This document shows positions 1 to 8,299 of a stretch of DNA of 64,000 bases, one piece after another. Source of the stretch: Acidobacteriota bacterium. Its GTDB lineage: Bacteria > Acidobacteriota > Terriglobia > Acidiferrales > UBA7541. How positions within the stretch are numbered: position 1 is the stretch's first letter; each line of letters starts with the position of its first letter. The stretch covers positions 45,480-109,479 of the forward strand of contig JACQDE010000049.1 in NCBI GenBank assembly GCA_016201285.1. The letters are read 5' to 3'. The translations under genes and the position numbers were made by a program. Below the pieces are notes generated by a model. It saw only the letters and a list, made by a program, of their open reading frames with translations. It was not told the DNA's origin and made no database searches.

Positions 1-1258
1 GAGAGACGCCGGAGATGGCGGCGCGCTGGTTTTCAAGCTGGCGCAGGACGAGGTTTTCGGCGTCGTACTCCGCGGTGGAGCTGGAAACGTCATTGCCGAT
101 GCGGAAGACAACCGTGGAGTAGAAATCGGAAGGCTTCTGGCTGGCAACGACGGCCTGGTCGCGGAGACCGGAGAGAGCCACGGCGTTGCCGTTGCTGCCG
201 GGCGTGCCGTCGGAGCTGGCCGCGACAAGAGCGGGATTGCTGAACGCCAGATTCATCCCGGCGGCCGCGCCGGTTGCGGGCGGCGGCACGAAGAAGTTCC
301 CGCCCGCCGCGCCGTTCAGGTCGAAGCCAGCCTGATGAGCGGTGTTGACCGAAGAGGCGATCCCGGCGGCGAGGGTATCGACGTCGGCCAGGATCGAAGG
401 AATCACCGTATCGCGGACCGTGAGCGTGCCGCCGAGGCGGCCGGACTTGATCTGGCCGGTGATGTTGGATCCCTGAGAAAAAATCTGCAGCAGGCCGGTG
501 GGAACGCCCGGCTGGGTCTGCAAGGCTACGCTCTGGTCGCCGACGGCGAGGGCGGTGCCGCCGGAGGTGGTGAGCGTGATCGAGCCGTCCTGGGAGTCAA
601 TGATGGCCACGTCCACCAGCTCGGAGATCTTGCGGATGAGCACCTCGCGCTGGTCCAGCAGCTCGTTTGGCTGCTTGCCGACGCCGACTTGCGCGGTGAT
701 CTGTTTGTTGAGCGCGGCGACCTGGGTGGTGTAGCGGTTGATGTCGTCCACCGACTGCTGGATGGTCTGGTCCAGGCTGCGCTGCTGGGTGACGAGGTTT
801 CCGGCGACGCTGCGGAACGCCGTAGCCATGTTCTGACCGGCAGTCAGCACACCCTGCCGCAGCGGCAGGCTGCTCGGATTGGTGGAGAGCTGAGAGAGCG
901 AGTTGAAAAAGTTGTTGATGACGCCGCCCAGGCCGCCGCCCTGCGCGTCATTGAAGAGCGCTTCGATCTGTTTCATGGGGCCGAGGAAAGCATCCAGCTC
1001 GCTCTGCTGCTGGGTTTCCTGGTGCATGCGCAGCTCGAGAATGCGGTCGCGAATGTTTTCGACCTTCACCAGCTCGACGCCATTGCCAATGAGGAAATTG
1101 CCGACGTTGACCGGCGGAGCGGCCGTCATCACCGCGCGCTGGCGGGAATAGCCGGGCGTATTGACGTTGGCAATGTTGTTGCTGGCGGTGCTGATGGCGC
1201 CTTGCTGGGCCAGCAGGGCTCGCAACGCGATGTTCATGCTGCCAAAGAGGCCGGACAT
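1..1258 (-). CDS. flgK: Flagellar hook-associated protein 1 FlgK (3' part beyond the window)
   Basis: FlgK is the first hook-filament junction protein, joining hook to filament outside the cell. The visible 419 residues begin MSGLFGSMNIALRALLAQ and carry the rod/hook N-terminal motif NNIANVNTPGYSRQ at residues 27-40, followed by the long alpha-helical and beta region typical of FlgK. The reading frame is open to base 1, so the C-terminus is outside the window. The ATG at 1258 lies just after the flgN stop and has a GGAGG ribosome site inside the end of flgN, so translation is probably coupled. The gene is distal in the flgM-flgN-flgK run, whose chaperone FlgN is the preceding gene. Identification is secure. 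Confidence 0.95.
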   Translation of the reverse strand, partial: MSGLFGSMNIALRALLAQQGAISTASNNIANVNTPGYSRQRAVMTAAPPVNVGNFLIGNGVELVKVENIRDRILELRMHQETQQQSELDAFLGPMKQIEALFNDAQGGGLGGVINNFFNSLSQLSTNPSSLPLRQGVLTAGQNMATAFRSVAGNLVTQQRSLDQTIQQSVDDINRYTTQVAALNKQITAQVGVGKQPNELLDQREVLIRKISELVDVAIIDSQDGSITLTTSGGTALAVGDQSVALQTQPGVPTGLLQIFSQGSNITGQIKSGRLGGTLTVRDTVIPSILADVDTLAAGIASSVNTAHQAGFDLNGAAGGNFFVPPPATGAAAGMNLAFSNPALVAASSDGTPGSNGNAVALSGLRDQAVVASQKPSDFYSTVVFRIGNDVSSSTAEYDAENLVLRQLENQRAAISGVS

Positions 1259-1261
1259 GGA

Positions 1262-1753
1262 TCAGGCCTCCCGCGGCGCCGAGGGCGCCGGCCCCGGCGG
1301 CAGGGCGTTGCTGCCGGGCAGATAGGTGGCGGTGGAATAACCCGCGAGGAGATTCATCAGGATGTTGACGGTGCGGCGCGAACGGCGCAGCAGCGCGCCG
1401 TGGACGCGGTTCAGGCGGTGCACTTCGGACTGGGCTTCGCCGATTTGATCGAGCAGGGAGCGAAGGTGCGCCGCGGTGGCCGGCTGGAGCCGGCCGGCAA
1501 CGGCACTGAGGTCCGCGCAGTTCCGGTCGAGCTGGAAGGCGGCAGCAAACCGGTCCTGCAGGACACGCTGCTCGCGGTCGATATATCGCAGCTCGGTGCA
1601 GAGGTTTTCCTGCTGGGCAATGGAGCGCTGGATGGCGGTCATGTCAAAGGAAGAGAACGCACCCTGCCCCTCGTGCAATGCGCCGGCCATCTGCTGGAGA
1701 GCATTCAGCCGCTGCCGGAGCAGGTCGAAGTAGCGTTCGATCTCGCGTTCCAT
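1262..1753 (-). CDS. flgN: FlgN-family flagellar export chaperone
   Basis: This 163-residue, mostly helical cytoplasmic protein matches the size and pattern of FlgN, the export chaperone for the hook-filament junction proteins FlgK and FlgL. The C-terminal part, with LRRSRRTVNILMNLL followed by a TYL segment, resembles the end of the FlgN domain. It sits directly upstream of flgK, its expected client, with only three bases between stop and start, and downstream of flgM, an order seen in many flagellar loci. The family is divergent, so the call rests on position as well as sequence. The start ATG at 1753 lies 2 bases after the stop of the small upstream gene. Confidence 0.8.
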   Translation of the reverse strand: MEREIERYFDLLRQRLNALQQMAGALHEGQGAFSSFDMTAIQRSIAQQENLCTELRYIDREQRVLQDRFAAAFQLDRNCADLSAVAGRLQPATAAHLRSLLDQIGEAQSEVHRLNRVHGALLRRSRRTVNILMNLLAGYSTATYLPGSNALPPGPAPSAPREA

Positions 1754-1755
1754 TC

Positions 1756-1950
1756 CTAGGCCTTGATATCAAGCTGGTGAGGCGGCTCAACCCGATCATC
1801 CACGAGGAGAAACTCCTCCTCTTCCTCGTTCTGCCCCACCGGACGGCGTGGGCGGCGTTTCTTCTCTGAATGTCCGTTCCCTTGTCCGTAGCCCCGTTGA
1901 TCAACGGGATCCACGACGCGCGGGATGGGTTCGGCGGTGAGATCCGCCAT
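1756..1950 (-). CDS. Small acidic/basic protein of unknown function in the flagellar operon
   Basis: A 64-residue protein that I do not recognise. It has a basic patch (KKRRPRRP) near the middle followed by an acidic run (EEEEE) and ends in DIKA. It has no membrane segment or signal peptide. It lies between flgM and flgN on the same strand, 17 bases after the flgM stop and 2 bases before the flgN start, so it is probably translated as part of that operon. The tight spacing is the main evidence that it is a real gene. A role linked to late flagellar assembly is possible from position only. Confidence 0.6.
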   Translation of the reverse strand: MADLTAEPIPRVVDPVDQRGYGQGNGHSEKKRRPRRPVGQNEEEEEFLLVDDRVEPPHQLDIKA

Positions 1951-1967
1951 GGGACTGCTCCCTCAGG

Positions 1968-2258
1968 TTACCGGCCGAAAAGTTCCGAGAACATGGCTCC
2001 GGCAATCTGTTCATTGCTGACGTGGTAGCGGCCTTCCTGAACCACTTTCTTCAGCGAGGCCACACGCTCGGCGCGGACATCCGGCACGCGGTCGAGCTCC
2101 TTCCGAAGTGAATGAATCTTGGCCTGATCCACGGACAAGCGGGCCTGGTCGTGGACTTGGGCGGCATGCTCGTTCTGGACCTTGGGATTCGCAGTGCGTT
2201 GGTCAACACGCTCCGGGCCACCGTTGCCGGGCGTTGAGGATGGACCATTGATTTTCAT
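1968..2258 (-). CDS. flgM: Anti-sigma-28 factor FlgM
   Basis: FlgM binds and inhibits FliA until the hook is finished, then is exported so that late flagellar genes can be switched on. This 96-residue protein begins MKINGPSS and has the conserved C-terminal pattern VASLKKVVQEGRYHVSNEQ followed by an alanine-rich helix, which is the FliA-binding region of the family. Length is normal. It is the first gene after a near-perfect sigma-28 promoter at 2287-2313, so the inhibitor is probably made under the control of its own target, as in classical flagellar feedback. It heads the flgM, small ORF, flgN, flgK group. Confidence 0.9.
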   Translation of the reverse strand: MKINGPSSTPGNGGPERVDQRTANPKVQNEHAAQVHDQARLSVDQAKIHSLRKELDRVPDVRAERVASLKKVVQEGRYHVSNEQIAGAMFSELFGR

Positions 2259-2286
2259 CGTTTATAGTCTCCGACTTTCAATCGTG

Positions 2287-2313
2287 TTATCGGCATGGCC
2301 CTGAAATACTTTA
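2287..2313 (-). promoter_or_regulatory. Sigma-28 (FliA) promoter of flgM
   Basis: On the minus strand the sequence reads TAAAGTAT, 11 bases, GCCGATAA. The known FliA consensus is TAAAGTTT-N11-GCCGATAA, so 15 of 16 fixed positions match with exact spacing. The -35 box is at 2306-2313 and the -10 box at 2287-2294. The flgM start codon is about 29 bases beyond the -10 box. Two FliA-type sigma factors are encoded in the window and either could use it. Confidence 0.88.
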
Positions 2314-2363
2314 GCGAAAACTAATTATTCCTTTGCTGGGCGCATGGTGTCGACATAACCCAT

Positions 2364-2774
2364 TTATTTGTAGGCACTTACTGCTGCCTTGTGAACATCA
2401 AGAAGAGGCAAATCCGGTCCAACAACCGAGGATTTTCGCTCAACCGCCGGAACCAATTGACGGAGGAGGAGCTGGCCGATTCCCAAGCCACCCGCAGCTG
2501 CCAGCGCAGTCGACATCGCTTGCACGCCAAGTTGCTTAAGGGTGTCTGCGCCGGGGTCGGACTCTGCTTCCGTGGCGCCCAGCGAATCGGACTGCATCGA
2601 CTGCCATAGGGAAGCGATGAGCAGGGACTCGAAGTCCATCGCCGCCTTGCGGAGTTTCTTGCCTTCGAGAGATGGAGCGGCGCTTGGGGCAAACGCCGCG
2701 GGAGCGACGCGTTGGTGAGCGCGGAGCCACTCGCGCGCTCCCAATTCCGTTCGAGTGAGGTCCACCGGATTCAT
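2364..2774 (-). CDS. flgJ: FlgJ-type rod-binding protein without muramidase domain
   Basis: A 136-residue protein corresponding to the N-terminal rod-binding domain of FlgJ, with the characteristic AAMDFESLLIASLWQSM near residues 45-61 and a glycine-rich segment further on. The muramidase domain of enterobacterial FlgJ is absent, as in many bacteria with a single-domain form. It should help assemble the rod across the periplasm, so cell-wall opening would need a separate enzyme. Its ATG shares one base with the flgI stop codon, so the two genes are translationally coupled. The gene ends just before the flgM promoter region. Confidence 0.85.
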   Translation of the reverse strand: MNPVDLTRTELGAREWLRAHQRVAPAAFAPSAAPSLEGKKLRKAAMDFESLLIASLWQSMQSDSLGATEAESDPGADTLKQLGVQAMSTALAAAGGLGIGQLLLRQLVPAVERKSSVVGPDLPLLDVHKAAVSAYK

Positions 2775-3898
2775 CAGATGACCTCCAATTCGGCCTGCAA
2801 AGCGCCGGCGGCCTTGAGGGCCTGGAGGATGGCCACGATATCGCGCGCGGTGGCGCCGATGGCCTGCAGCCCGCGGACGAGATCTTCCACCGTCGCACCC
2901 TGACTCAGTTCGACGCGCCGCGCCGGAGTTTCCTTCGTTTGCAGAGTGGTCTGCGGAACGACCATGGTCTGCCCCTGCGGAGAAAGCGGCGCCGGCTGCG
3001 AGACCTGGAAGTCCGTGGTGATTTCAATCGAGAGCGTGCCATGCAGGATGGAGCAGGCGCCGAGGCTGACATCGCGCCCCATGACCACCGTGCCGGTGCG
3101 CTCGTTGACAACAACCTTGGAGGGAGACTGGAAGGCGACGAACAGATTTTCGACGCGGGCGAGCAGAGCGGGGACGGAGCCCGCTTCGAGCGAATCAGCA
3201 TTGATCTCCACGCGGCGGCTATCAATGACGCTGGCGAGATCCTTGCCGAGTTCGCGGTTGATGGCGTTGGCGATGTTGCGTGCGGAGGAAAAGTCCGGCT
3301 CGCGCAACAGAAACGAAAGCCTTTTCAATTGACGAAGGTCGAGCGAGGTGTCGCGCTCGACGGAAGCACCTTCGGGGATGCGGCCGACGGTGGGGTGGTT
3401 CACGGTGCGGGAGTTCGCACCGAGTCCGGCGGCGTACCCGCCAACGGTGAGTGGCCCCTGCGCGGCGGCATAGACCTGTCCATCCGCGCCATAGAGCGGG
3501 GTCAGGAGAAGCAGACCGCCTTCGAGGCTCTTGGCATCGCCGGTGGACGAGATGGTCACGTCAATGCGGGTGCCCGGGCGTGCGAAAGGCGGCAACGAAG
3601 CGGTGACGAACACGGCGGCGACGTTGTTGACACGGACCGAGGCCGTGGGAATCTGGACGCCCATGCGCTGGAGGACGCTGGCGAGCGTCTGCGTGGTGAA
3701 GACCGTTTGACGGCGGTCGCCGGTGCCGTTCAAGCCGACCACGATGCCGTAGCCAATCAGCGGATTCGCGCGGACGCCTTCAATCGTGGCGATTTCCTTG
3801 ATGCGGGCTTCGCGTACGGGGGTGTCCTTGGCCGCGGCACCCGCCTGCGCGGGCAGCGCGAGGATCAGAACGAAAAGGATGGCGCGTCTTGCGGTCAT
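2774..3898 (-). CDS. flgI: Flagellar P-ring protein FlgI
   Basis: FlgI forms the periplasmic P-ring around the rod. The 374-residue product has a signal peptide (about residues 1-22, MTARRAILFVLILALPAQAG) followed by the family signature ARIKEIATIEGVRANPLIGY and GIVVGLNGTGD. Length is normal for the family. It lies between flgH and flgJ with very short spacing. The presence of P- and L-ring genes shows that the cell has a Gram-negative envelope. Confidence 0.96.
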   Translation of the reverse strand: MTARRAILFVLILALPAQAGAAAKDTPVREARIKEIATIEGVRANPLIGYGIVVGLNGTGDRRQTVFTTQTLASVLQRMGVQIPTASVRVNNVAAVFVTASLPPFARPGTRIDVTISSTGDAKSLEGGLLLLTPLYGADGQVYAAAQGPLTVGGYAAGLGANSRTVNHPTVGRIPEGASVERDTSLDLRQLKRLSFLLREPDFSSARNIANAINRELGKDLASVIDSRRVEINADSLEAGSVPALLARVENLFVAFQSPSKVVVNERTGTVVMGRDVSLGACSILHGTLSIEITTDFQVSQPAPLSPQGQTMVVPQTTLQTKETPARRVELSQGATVEDLVRGLQAIGATARDIVAILQALKAAGALQAELEVI

Positions 3899-3907
3899 GG
3901 CATCTCC

Positions 3908-4636
3908 CTAGAATCCGATGATGCGAAGCAACATGCGCAGCAGCTTATTGGGCGGGCGGACGCCGTCGCTGATCACGCCTTTGCCCTTCAGCTCGACTTC
4001 GAGATTGCTGATGGATGTGGAAAGGACGGAATTATCCGGAGCGATATCGCCCGGGCGCACGATGCCGCGCACGATGACCAACTGGCGCTCGTTGTTCATT
4101 TCGACTTCGCGCGCGGCTTCGATGATCAGCGCGCCATTGGGCAGAGCGTCCACGACGTAGCCGGCCAGCGAGGTGGTCAGCTTGGAGGTGGAGGCGGTCT
4201 GGGCCTTGCCGTCGAGGTTGCGGTCAGAGCTTGCGGTGAAGAGCGTGCTGAGTCCGCTGCGCGCGCCGACCTGACCGAACAGGCCGGTGATGCCGGACTT
4301 GGTGTCGAACTTCCGGCCGGACTTCACGCTGCCCTGAGCTTCGGCGCTGGTCTCCTCGACGATGCGGACAACGATGAGGTCGTTGACGTTGCGCGCCTTG
4401 TAATCGAGAGCGAGCGCGGCGAAGGGGCCCTGCGCGGTCCAGAGGCTGCCCGCGGTGCGCGCGTCAGCGCCGGCGGCTTCGCGGGCGCGCTGCATGTAAT
4501 CGGTGAGCCGCTCGCGGGAAGCAGTGTTCTTGATTTTCTTCTGTTTCGCGGCGGCGACACCGGGAACGAGAAGCATGGCGGCCAGCGCCACGGCCAACCA
4601 GCCCGAGGCAATCGTTCTTGTTGATGTCCAGTGCAC
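3908..4636 (-). CDS. flgH: Flagellar L-ring protein FlgH lacking a lipobox cysteine
   Basis: FlgH forms the outer-membrane L-ring. The 242-residue product has FlgH motifs, including DYKARNVNDLIVVRIVEET near residues 80-98 and a C-terminal NLEVELKGKGVISDGVRPP. In enterobacteria FlgH is a lipoprotein. Here the signal peptide ends LLVPGVAAAKQKK with an ordinary AXA-type cleavage site, and I see no cysteine anywhere in the protein, so it cannot be lipidated in the usual way. The start at 4636 lies 12 bases after flgA. The neighbours flgA and flgI fit the role. Confidence 0.93.
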   Translation of the reverse strand: MHWTSTRTIASGWLAVALAAMLLVPGVAAAKQKKIKNTASRERLTDYMQRAREAAGADARTAGSLWTAQGPFAALALDYKARNVNDLIVVRIVEETSAEAQGSVKSGRKFDTKSGITGLFGQVGARSGLSTLFTASSDRNLDGKAQTASTSKLTTSLAGYVVDALPNGALIIEAAREVEMNNERQLVIVRGIVRPGDIAPDNSVLSTSISNLEVELKGKGVISDGVRPPNKLLRMLLRIIGF

Positions 4637-4648
4637 AGCGTTTCTCCT

Positions 4649-5548
4649 TCAGAAATCCGCGCGCAGAGAGTCCGGCCCGAGCACCACGGCCAGGACCACA
4701 TTCTTTGTCGAAGCGTCCCGCACGCGAATCGTCTCGCCCAGACGGCCGGGCTGGAGCGGAATGCCGGCGGTAACAATACGCACGCGCGCGCCCGCCAGCA
4801 CCAGCGTGACCGGCTTGCCCGGGTGAACCACAACCGGCGCGCCGACTTCAGCTTCGCGGGGAGGTGTCGTGTCGTTCAACCCGCGGCGCTCGAGTGGGCG
4901 CGTTTGCGGCACAATCGCCGCAGTCTTCTCCGGCACGGCATCGCGATCCGCCGCGTCGCGGAAGACGAGGCCGGTGCGGGACAAAACGTAAAACGGCAGG
5001 ATGTTCCGTTCTGCCGCCAGCCAGAGGCGAAACTTCGTGCGATGCAACAGGGGATCGTATTCGATGCGCGTCACGCGCAGGCCCGGGTCGTCCTGCAGGA
5101 CGCGCACGGACGCGGGCATCTCGAAATCGGCGGCGGAAAGGGCGACGCCCCCGGCCAGGTGGTTGCGTTCCAGGGAGTCGCGGATGGCGCGGAGGACTTC
5201 TTCCGTCGAGAGCAGACGATGGGACCGGCCGACGCTGACGCGCACCGGCAGGTCGAGCCGCTCGAGCAACTCCGGAGTGTCGCGCAGGCTGCCAACCAGT
5301 TCGGCGCGCTCGAACGAGCGGCGAGTGCCGGCCTGCGGTGCGTGGCCGAGCGAAATCCCAGCGGCCAGAGCGCGGAGATCGAGCGGCGCCGTTTCCGGCA
5401 GGAGATCGGAGAGATGCAGCGTGACGCTGTGGACCTCGACGGCTTCGCGCAGCGGGGTGCGTCCTGAGGGCGAACCCGCCGGCCAGGCCGCTGCCCCACT
5501 GCCGATGGCCCCGAGGAGAACTGCGATCGCGATGTGGTGTCTGCGCAC
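4649..5548 (-). CDS. flgA: FlgA, P-ring assembly chaperone with SAF-like domain
   Basis: A 299-residue exported protein with an N-terminal signal sequence (about residues 1-22) and a C-terminal SAF/FlgA domain; the segment VVVHPGKPVTLVLAGARVRI and the ending VVLGPDSLRADF are typical. FlgA acts in the periplasm as a chaperone for P-ring formation. It is longer than the enterobacterial protein because of an N-terminal region of about 170 residues. Its place between flgG and flgH supports the call. Sequence conservation in this family is low, so position matters. Confidence 0.85.
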   Translation of the reverse strand: MRRHHIAIAVLLGAIGSGAAAWPAGSPSGRTPLREAVEVHSVTLHLSDLLPETAPLDLRALAAGISLGHAPQAGTRRSFERAELVGSLRDTPELLERLDLPVRVSVGRSHRLLSTEEVLRAIRDSLERNHLAGGVALSAADFEMPASVRVLQDDPGLRVTRIEYDPLLHRTKFRLWLAAERNILPFYVLSRTGLVFRDAADRDAVPEKTAAIVPQTRPLERRGLNDTTPPREAEVGAPVVVHPGKPVTLVLAGARVRIVTAGIPLQPGRLGETIRVRDASTKNVVLAVVLGPDSLRADF

Positions 5549-5559
5549 GATGCCTTCGA

Positions 5560-6351
5560 TTACCGCGCCATGTTGTTCACTTGCTGCAGCATTTCATCGG
5601 CAGCGCGAACGACGCGGGAGTTCGCCTCGTAGGAACGCTGCGCCAGAATCATATGCACGAATTCTTCCACGACGTTGACGTTAGAATCCTCCAGCATGCC
5701 CTGCTGCAAGGTGCCGAGTCCTTCGGAGCCGCCGGGAGTGCCCACCAGGGCGTCACCGGAGGCGGCGGTGGGGAGAAAAATATTCTTGCCGGTGCTCATC
5801 AGACCGCCGGGATTGGGAAAGAGCGCAAGCTGGATACTGCCCACCTGCTGCGCCTGCTGCTGGCCCGGGATGGTGACGGAGACGGTGCCATCCGAGCCGA
5901 CGCTGATGTTCTGAGCGTTGCTGGGGATGGTGATGGCGGGCTCAATGGGATCGCCCTCGGCGGTGACGACGTTGCCCTGCGCGTCGAGATGGAACGACCC
6001 GGAGCGCGTGTAGCCGGTCTCGCCGTTCGGCAGCCGCACCTGGAAGAAGCCCATGCCTTGAATGGTGAAGTCGAGCGGGCTGCTGGTTTGGGAGTAGTCG
6101 CCCTGGGCCTGGATGATTTCCGTAGCAGCGGAGCGCGTGCCGAGACCGATCTGCAGGCCGGCGGCCTGGGTGGTCTGCTGGGTGGCGGCGGAGCCGGGCA
6201 CGATGAGGTTCTGGTAGATCAGGTCCTGGAACTGGACGCGGCGGCGGCGGAAGCCGGCAGTGCTGGCGTTGGCCAGGTTGTTGGCGATGTTATCGAGGTT
6301 GAGCTGCTGGGCGATCATCCCGCTGGCGGCCGTGTGAAGTGCGCGAAACAT
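5560..6351 (-). CDS. flgG: Flagellar distal rod protein FlgG
   Basis: FlgG builds the distal rod. The 263-residue product begins MFRALHTAASGMIAQQ and has the rod motif NLDNIANNLANASTAGFRR near residues 18-36 and the C-terminal hook/rod motif with DSNVNVVEEFVHMILAQRSY, followed by VVRAADEMLQQVNNMAR. Length is normal. It follows flgF by about 20 bases and precedes flgA. Confidence 0.97.
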   Translation of the reverse strand: MFRALHTAASGMIAQQLNLDNIANNLANASTAGFRRRRVQFQDLIYQNLIVPGSAATQQTTQAAGLQIGLGTRSAATEIIQAQGDYSQTSSPLDFTIQGMGFFQVRLPNGETGYTRSGSFHLDAQGNVVTAEGDPIEPAITIPSNAQNISVGSDGTVSVTIPGQQQAQQVGSIQLALFPNPGGLMSTGKNIFLPTAASGDALVGTPGGSEGLGTLQQGMLEDSNVNVVEEFVHMILAQRSYEANSRVVRAADEMLQQVNNMAR

Positions 6352-6370
6352 ATGTCTCCTTTACTCCGGT

Positions 6371-7105
6371 CTAGACCCGCGGCAGCTCTTCCGCTGCCGT
6401 GCGGTTGAATTCCGTGTGAAAAATGGAAAGCGCGCGCTGCAACATTTCGGCGTGGCGCTGGAGAATGATCAGGTTTACCGCGCCGGTGACCGGGCTGATG
6501 TTGGACGATTCCAGCGCGCCCTGACGGACCTGCGAATCCGTGGCCGGGCGCTCCGCTCCGGCCGGAACGGTGAATAGTGAGTTGCCTTCCGGAACCAGCT
6601 CGGTTCCCGGAGCGAACTCGACCAAACGGAGCTTTCCGGCGATGGCGCCCTTCACGGAGAACGTGCCGTCGGTGCTGAGAGAGACCTGGCCGGAGGGAAT
6701 CGTGATGGGGCCCTGATCACCGAGGACAGGGTAGCCTTCGGAGGTCTGCAACTGGCCGGTGGTGCTGAGTTGGAGACTGCCGTTGCGCGTGTAGCGCACA
6801 CCGGCGGGAGTTTGCACAGCGAGAAAGGCGGAGCCTTCGATAGCCACGTCGAGAGGATTTCCGGTGGGCTCCATGTTTCCCGGGCGGGCATCCACCACAC
6901 CGCCGCCCAGCACGCCAAAATTATTGATGGCGCGATTCAGACCGGTGAGGGCGTTGCCGTTCGTGCTGGCCAGCAGGGATTGATAGAAGCCGCGCTGGGC
7001 CTTATAGCCAGCGGTGTTGGCGTTGGCGAGGTTGTTGGCGGCAAGATCGAGCGCATGAGTGCGCGCTAGAAGTCCGGAAAAGGCCGCGTAGTAACCGCTG
7101 TTCAT
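6371..7105 (-). CDS. flgF: Flagellar proximal rod protein FlgF
   Basis: A 244-residue rod/hook-family protein beginning MNSGYYAAFSGLLART, with the N-terminal motif NNLANANTAGYKAQRGFYQS and a C-terminal LESSNISPVTGAVNLIILQR. Size and pairing with flgG identify it as FlgF rather than FlgG. It is the first gene after a 205-base gap that follows cheX, so a promoter or processing site probably lies in that gap. Confidence 0.92.
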   Translation of the reverse strand: MNSGYYAAFSGLLARTHALDLAANNLANANTAGYKAQRGFYQSLLASTNGNALTGLNRAINNFGVLGGGVVDARPGNMEPTGNPLDVAIEGSAFLAVQTPAGVRYTRNGSLQLSTTGQLQTSEGYPVLGDQGPITIPSGQVSLSTDGTFSVKGAIAGKLRLVEFAPGTELVPEGNSLFTVPAGAERPATDSQVRQGALESSNISPVTGAVNLIILQRHAEMLQRALSIFHTEFNRTAAEELPRV

Positions 7106-7310
7106 GGTCGAAACCTCATACGAGGAGATTGCACGGCTGCGGCCAAAGCGGCTGAGGTTTGATGCGTGTCTAACTAGTGGCTGGAGAACAGCTTACGAAA
7201 AGCATTTCCAGACGGGGACCAGGCTCGTGTCTGGCCGGAGATGAAATTGCCCGGAAGAAGGGACCATTGCTAGGCAACTTCTTCCGGGCGCAGCGCAGAG
7301 GCGCGCTAAT
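7106..7310 (-). other. Leader region of flgF with two hairpins
   Basis: This gap lies between the end of cheX and the start of flgF. It contains a perfect 12-base inverted repeat at 7249-7260 and 7278-7289 (GCCCGGAAGAAG and its complement, 17-base loop) and a second one at 7208-7213 and 7229-7234 (CCAGAC and GTCTGG). No run of T follows the strong hairpin on the minus strand (the next bases are AATTTCATC), so it is not a standard terminator. It may slow transcription, protect an RNA end or bind a regulator. I found no convincing sigma-54 or sigma-28 promoter here. Confidence 0.55.
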
Positions 7311-7925
7311 TCAGGGATGGACTTCGAGGAAGATGCCGAGAGGCTCGCCATCGAAGGTGAACCGAACCTCGACCTGTTCACCACCTTGGGTCGAGTGCAA
7401 TTCGTAGTCGGCACCGCAGATCACAGTGGGGACGGAGAGCAAGCAGCCATCGGCCAAGCCCGCGATCTTGGCTTTGAAGTTGCCGGCGACCATGTTGCAG
7501 ATCTCGCCAAGGGCGTCGTTGATGTTTTCGTTGACCACATCTTCGGCGAGACCGAGCATTTTCGAAGCGATGCGCACGGCCACCGGCATGGCGCAGCGCA
7601 CGCTGAGCACGCCGGAGAGTTTACCGGCCATGCCCACCATGGCGGTGAGGTGCGGGTGGGAGCGCTTCGGTGGCTGGCTATCCACGGGGACGCTGGAAAC
7701 GGAGTAGCCAACATCGAGCGGGGCCCCGGCATCTTCGCCCAGGCCAACCACAGCGCTCATTTCCGGGCTCCCCGACGGTTCATGCTCGTCTCGACGATTG
7801 GGAATGACCGGCGTGCCGACCATCAGGTCAAAGACTTCCTGCGTTGCCAGCTCGAGGAGAGGGCCCCAGTTCTGCTTCTGAGCGACGGATTGCTGAGCAA
7901 ATTGTGATACTGGATTCATGATCAA
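7311..7925 (-). CDS. cheX: CheX-type chemotaxis phosphatase
   Basis: A 204-residue protein whose C-terminal 150 residues match the CheC/CheX/FliY phosphatase fold. The catalytic helix pattern E-x-x-N is seen in ALGEICNMVAGNFKAKIAG, with glutamate and asparagine as in CheX. Such proteins remove phosphate from CheY. The first 50 residues form an extra N-terminal extension. Its start overlaps the stop of the upstream cheY by four bases (ATGA), strongly suggesting that enzyme and substrate are made together. Confidence 0.85.
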   Translation of the reverse strand: MIMNPVSQFAQQSVAQKQNWGPLLELATQEVFDLMVGTPVIPNRRDEHEPSGSPEMSAVVGLGEDAGAPLDVGYSVSSVPVDSQPPKRSHPHLTAMVGMAGKLSGVLSVRCAMPVAVRIASKMLGLAEDVVNENINDALGEICNMVAGNFKAKIAGLADGCLLSVPTVICGADYELHSTQGGEQVEVRFTFDGEPLGIFLEVHP

Positions 7926-8299
7926 GCTCCCAGAAGTGGAGTGACGTATTCACGCACCTGGTCAGGGGTAAAGGGTTTTCGGATGTAGCCGCGAGCTCCA
8001 AAGGAGATGGCTTCCATCACGCGAGCCTCGCTTCCTTCGGTCGTAATCATAACCACGGGTACGCCTTTGGCGTTGTCCACGCCCTGCAGGCTGCGGACAA
8101 ACTCGAGCCCGTCCATCATCGGCATATTGATGTCGCTGAGGATCAGGTCCAGCTTGTTATTCTGAGCCACAGCCAGGCCTTCTACCCCGTTGCTGGCTTC
8201 GAAAACCTGCTCGAATTCCAGGCCGGCCTGGCGCAGCGATTTTTCGACGATCTTGCGCATCACGGAGGAGTCATCCACGATCAATACTCGTTTTTTCAT
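7922..8299 (-). CDS. cheY: CheY-like single-domain response regulator
   Basis: A 125-residue stand-alone receiver domain. It has the acidic pair in VLIVDDSSVMRK, the phosphoacceptor aspartate in LILSDINMPMMDGLEF, the threonine in VVMITTEGS and the lysine in IRKPFTPDQ. No output domain is present, so it probably binds a partner such as the flagellar switch (FliM/FliY lie upstream in the same operon). It overlaps both neighbours by four bases. The paired CheX should be its phosphatase. No cheA is in the window. Confidence 0.9.
   Translation of the reverse strand: MKKRVLIVDDSSVMRKIVEKSLRQAGLEFEQVFEASNGVEGLAVAQNNKLDLILSDINMPMMDGLEFVRSLQGVDNAKGVPVVMITTEGSEARVMEAISFGARGYIRKPFTPDQVREYVTPLLGA

Noticed and set aside
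335..1759. 474-residue open frame on the plus strand
   Set aside because: It lies antisense to flgK and flgN. Composition and lack of any domain show it to be a shadow caused by high GC.
2939..4624. 561-residue plus-strand open frame
   Set aside because: Antisense to flgI and flgH, both clearly real.
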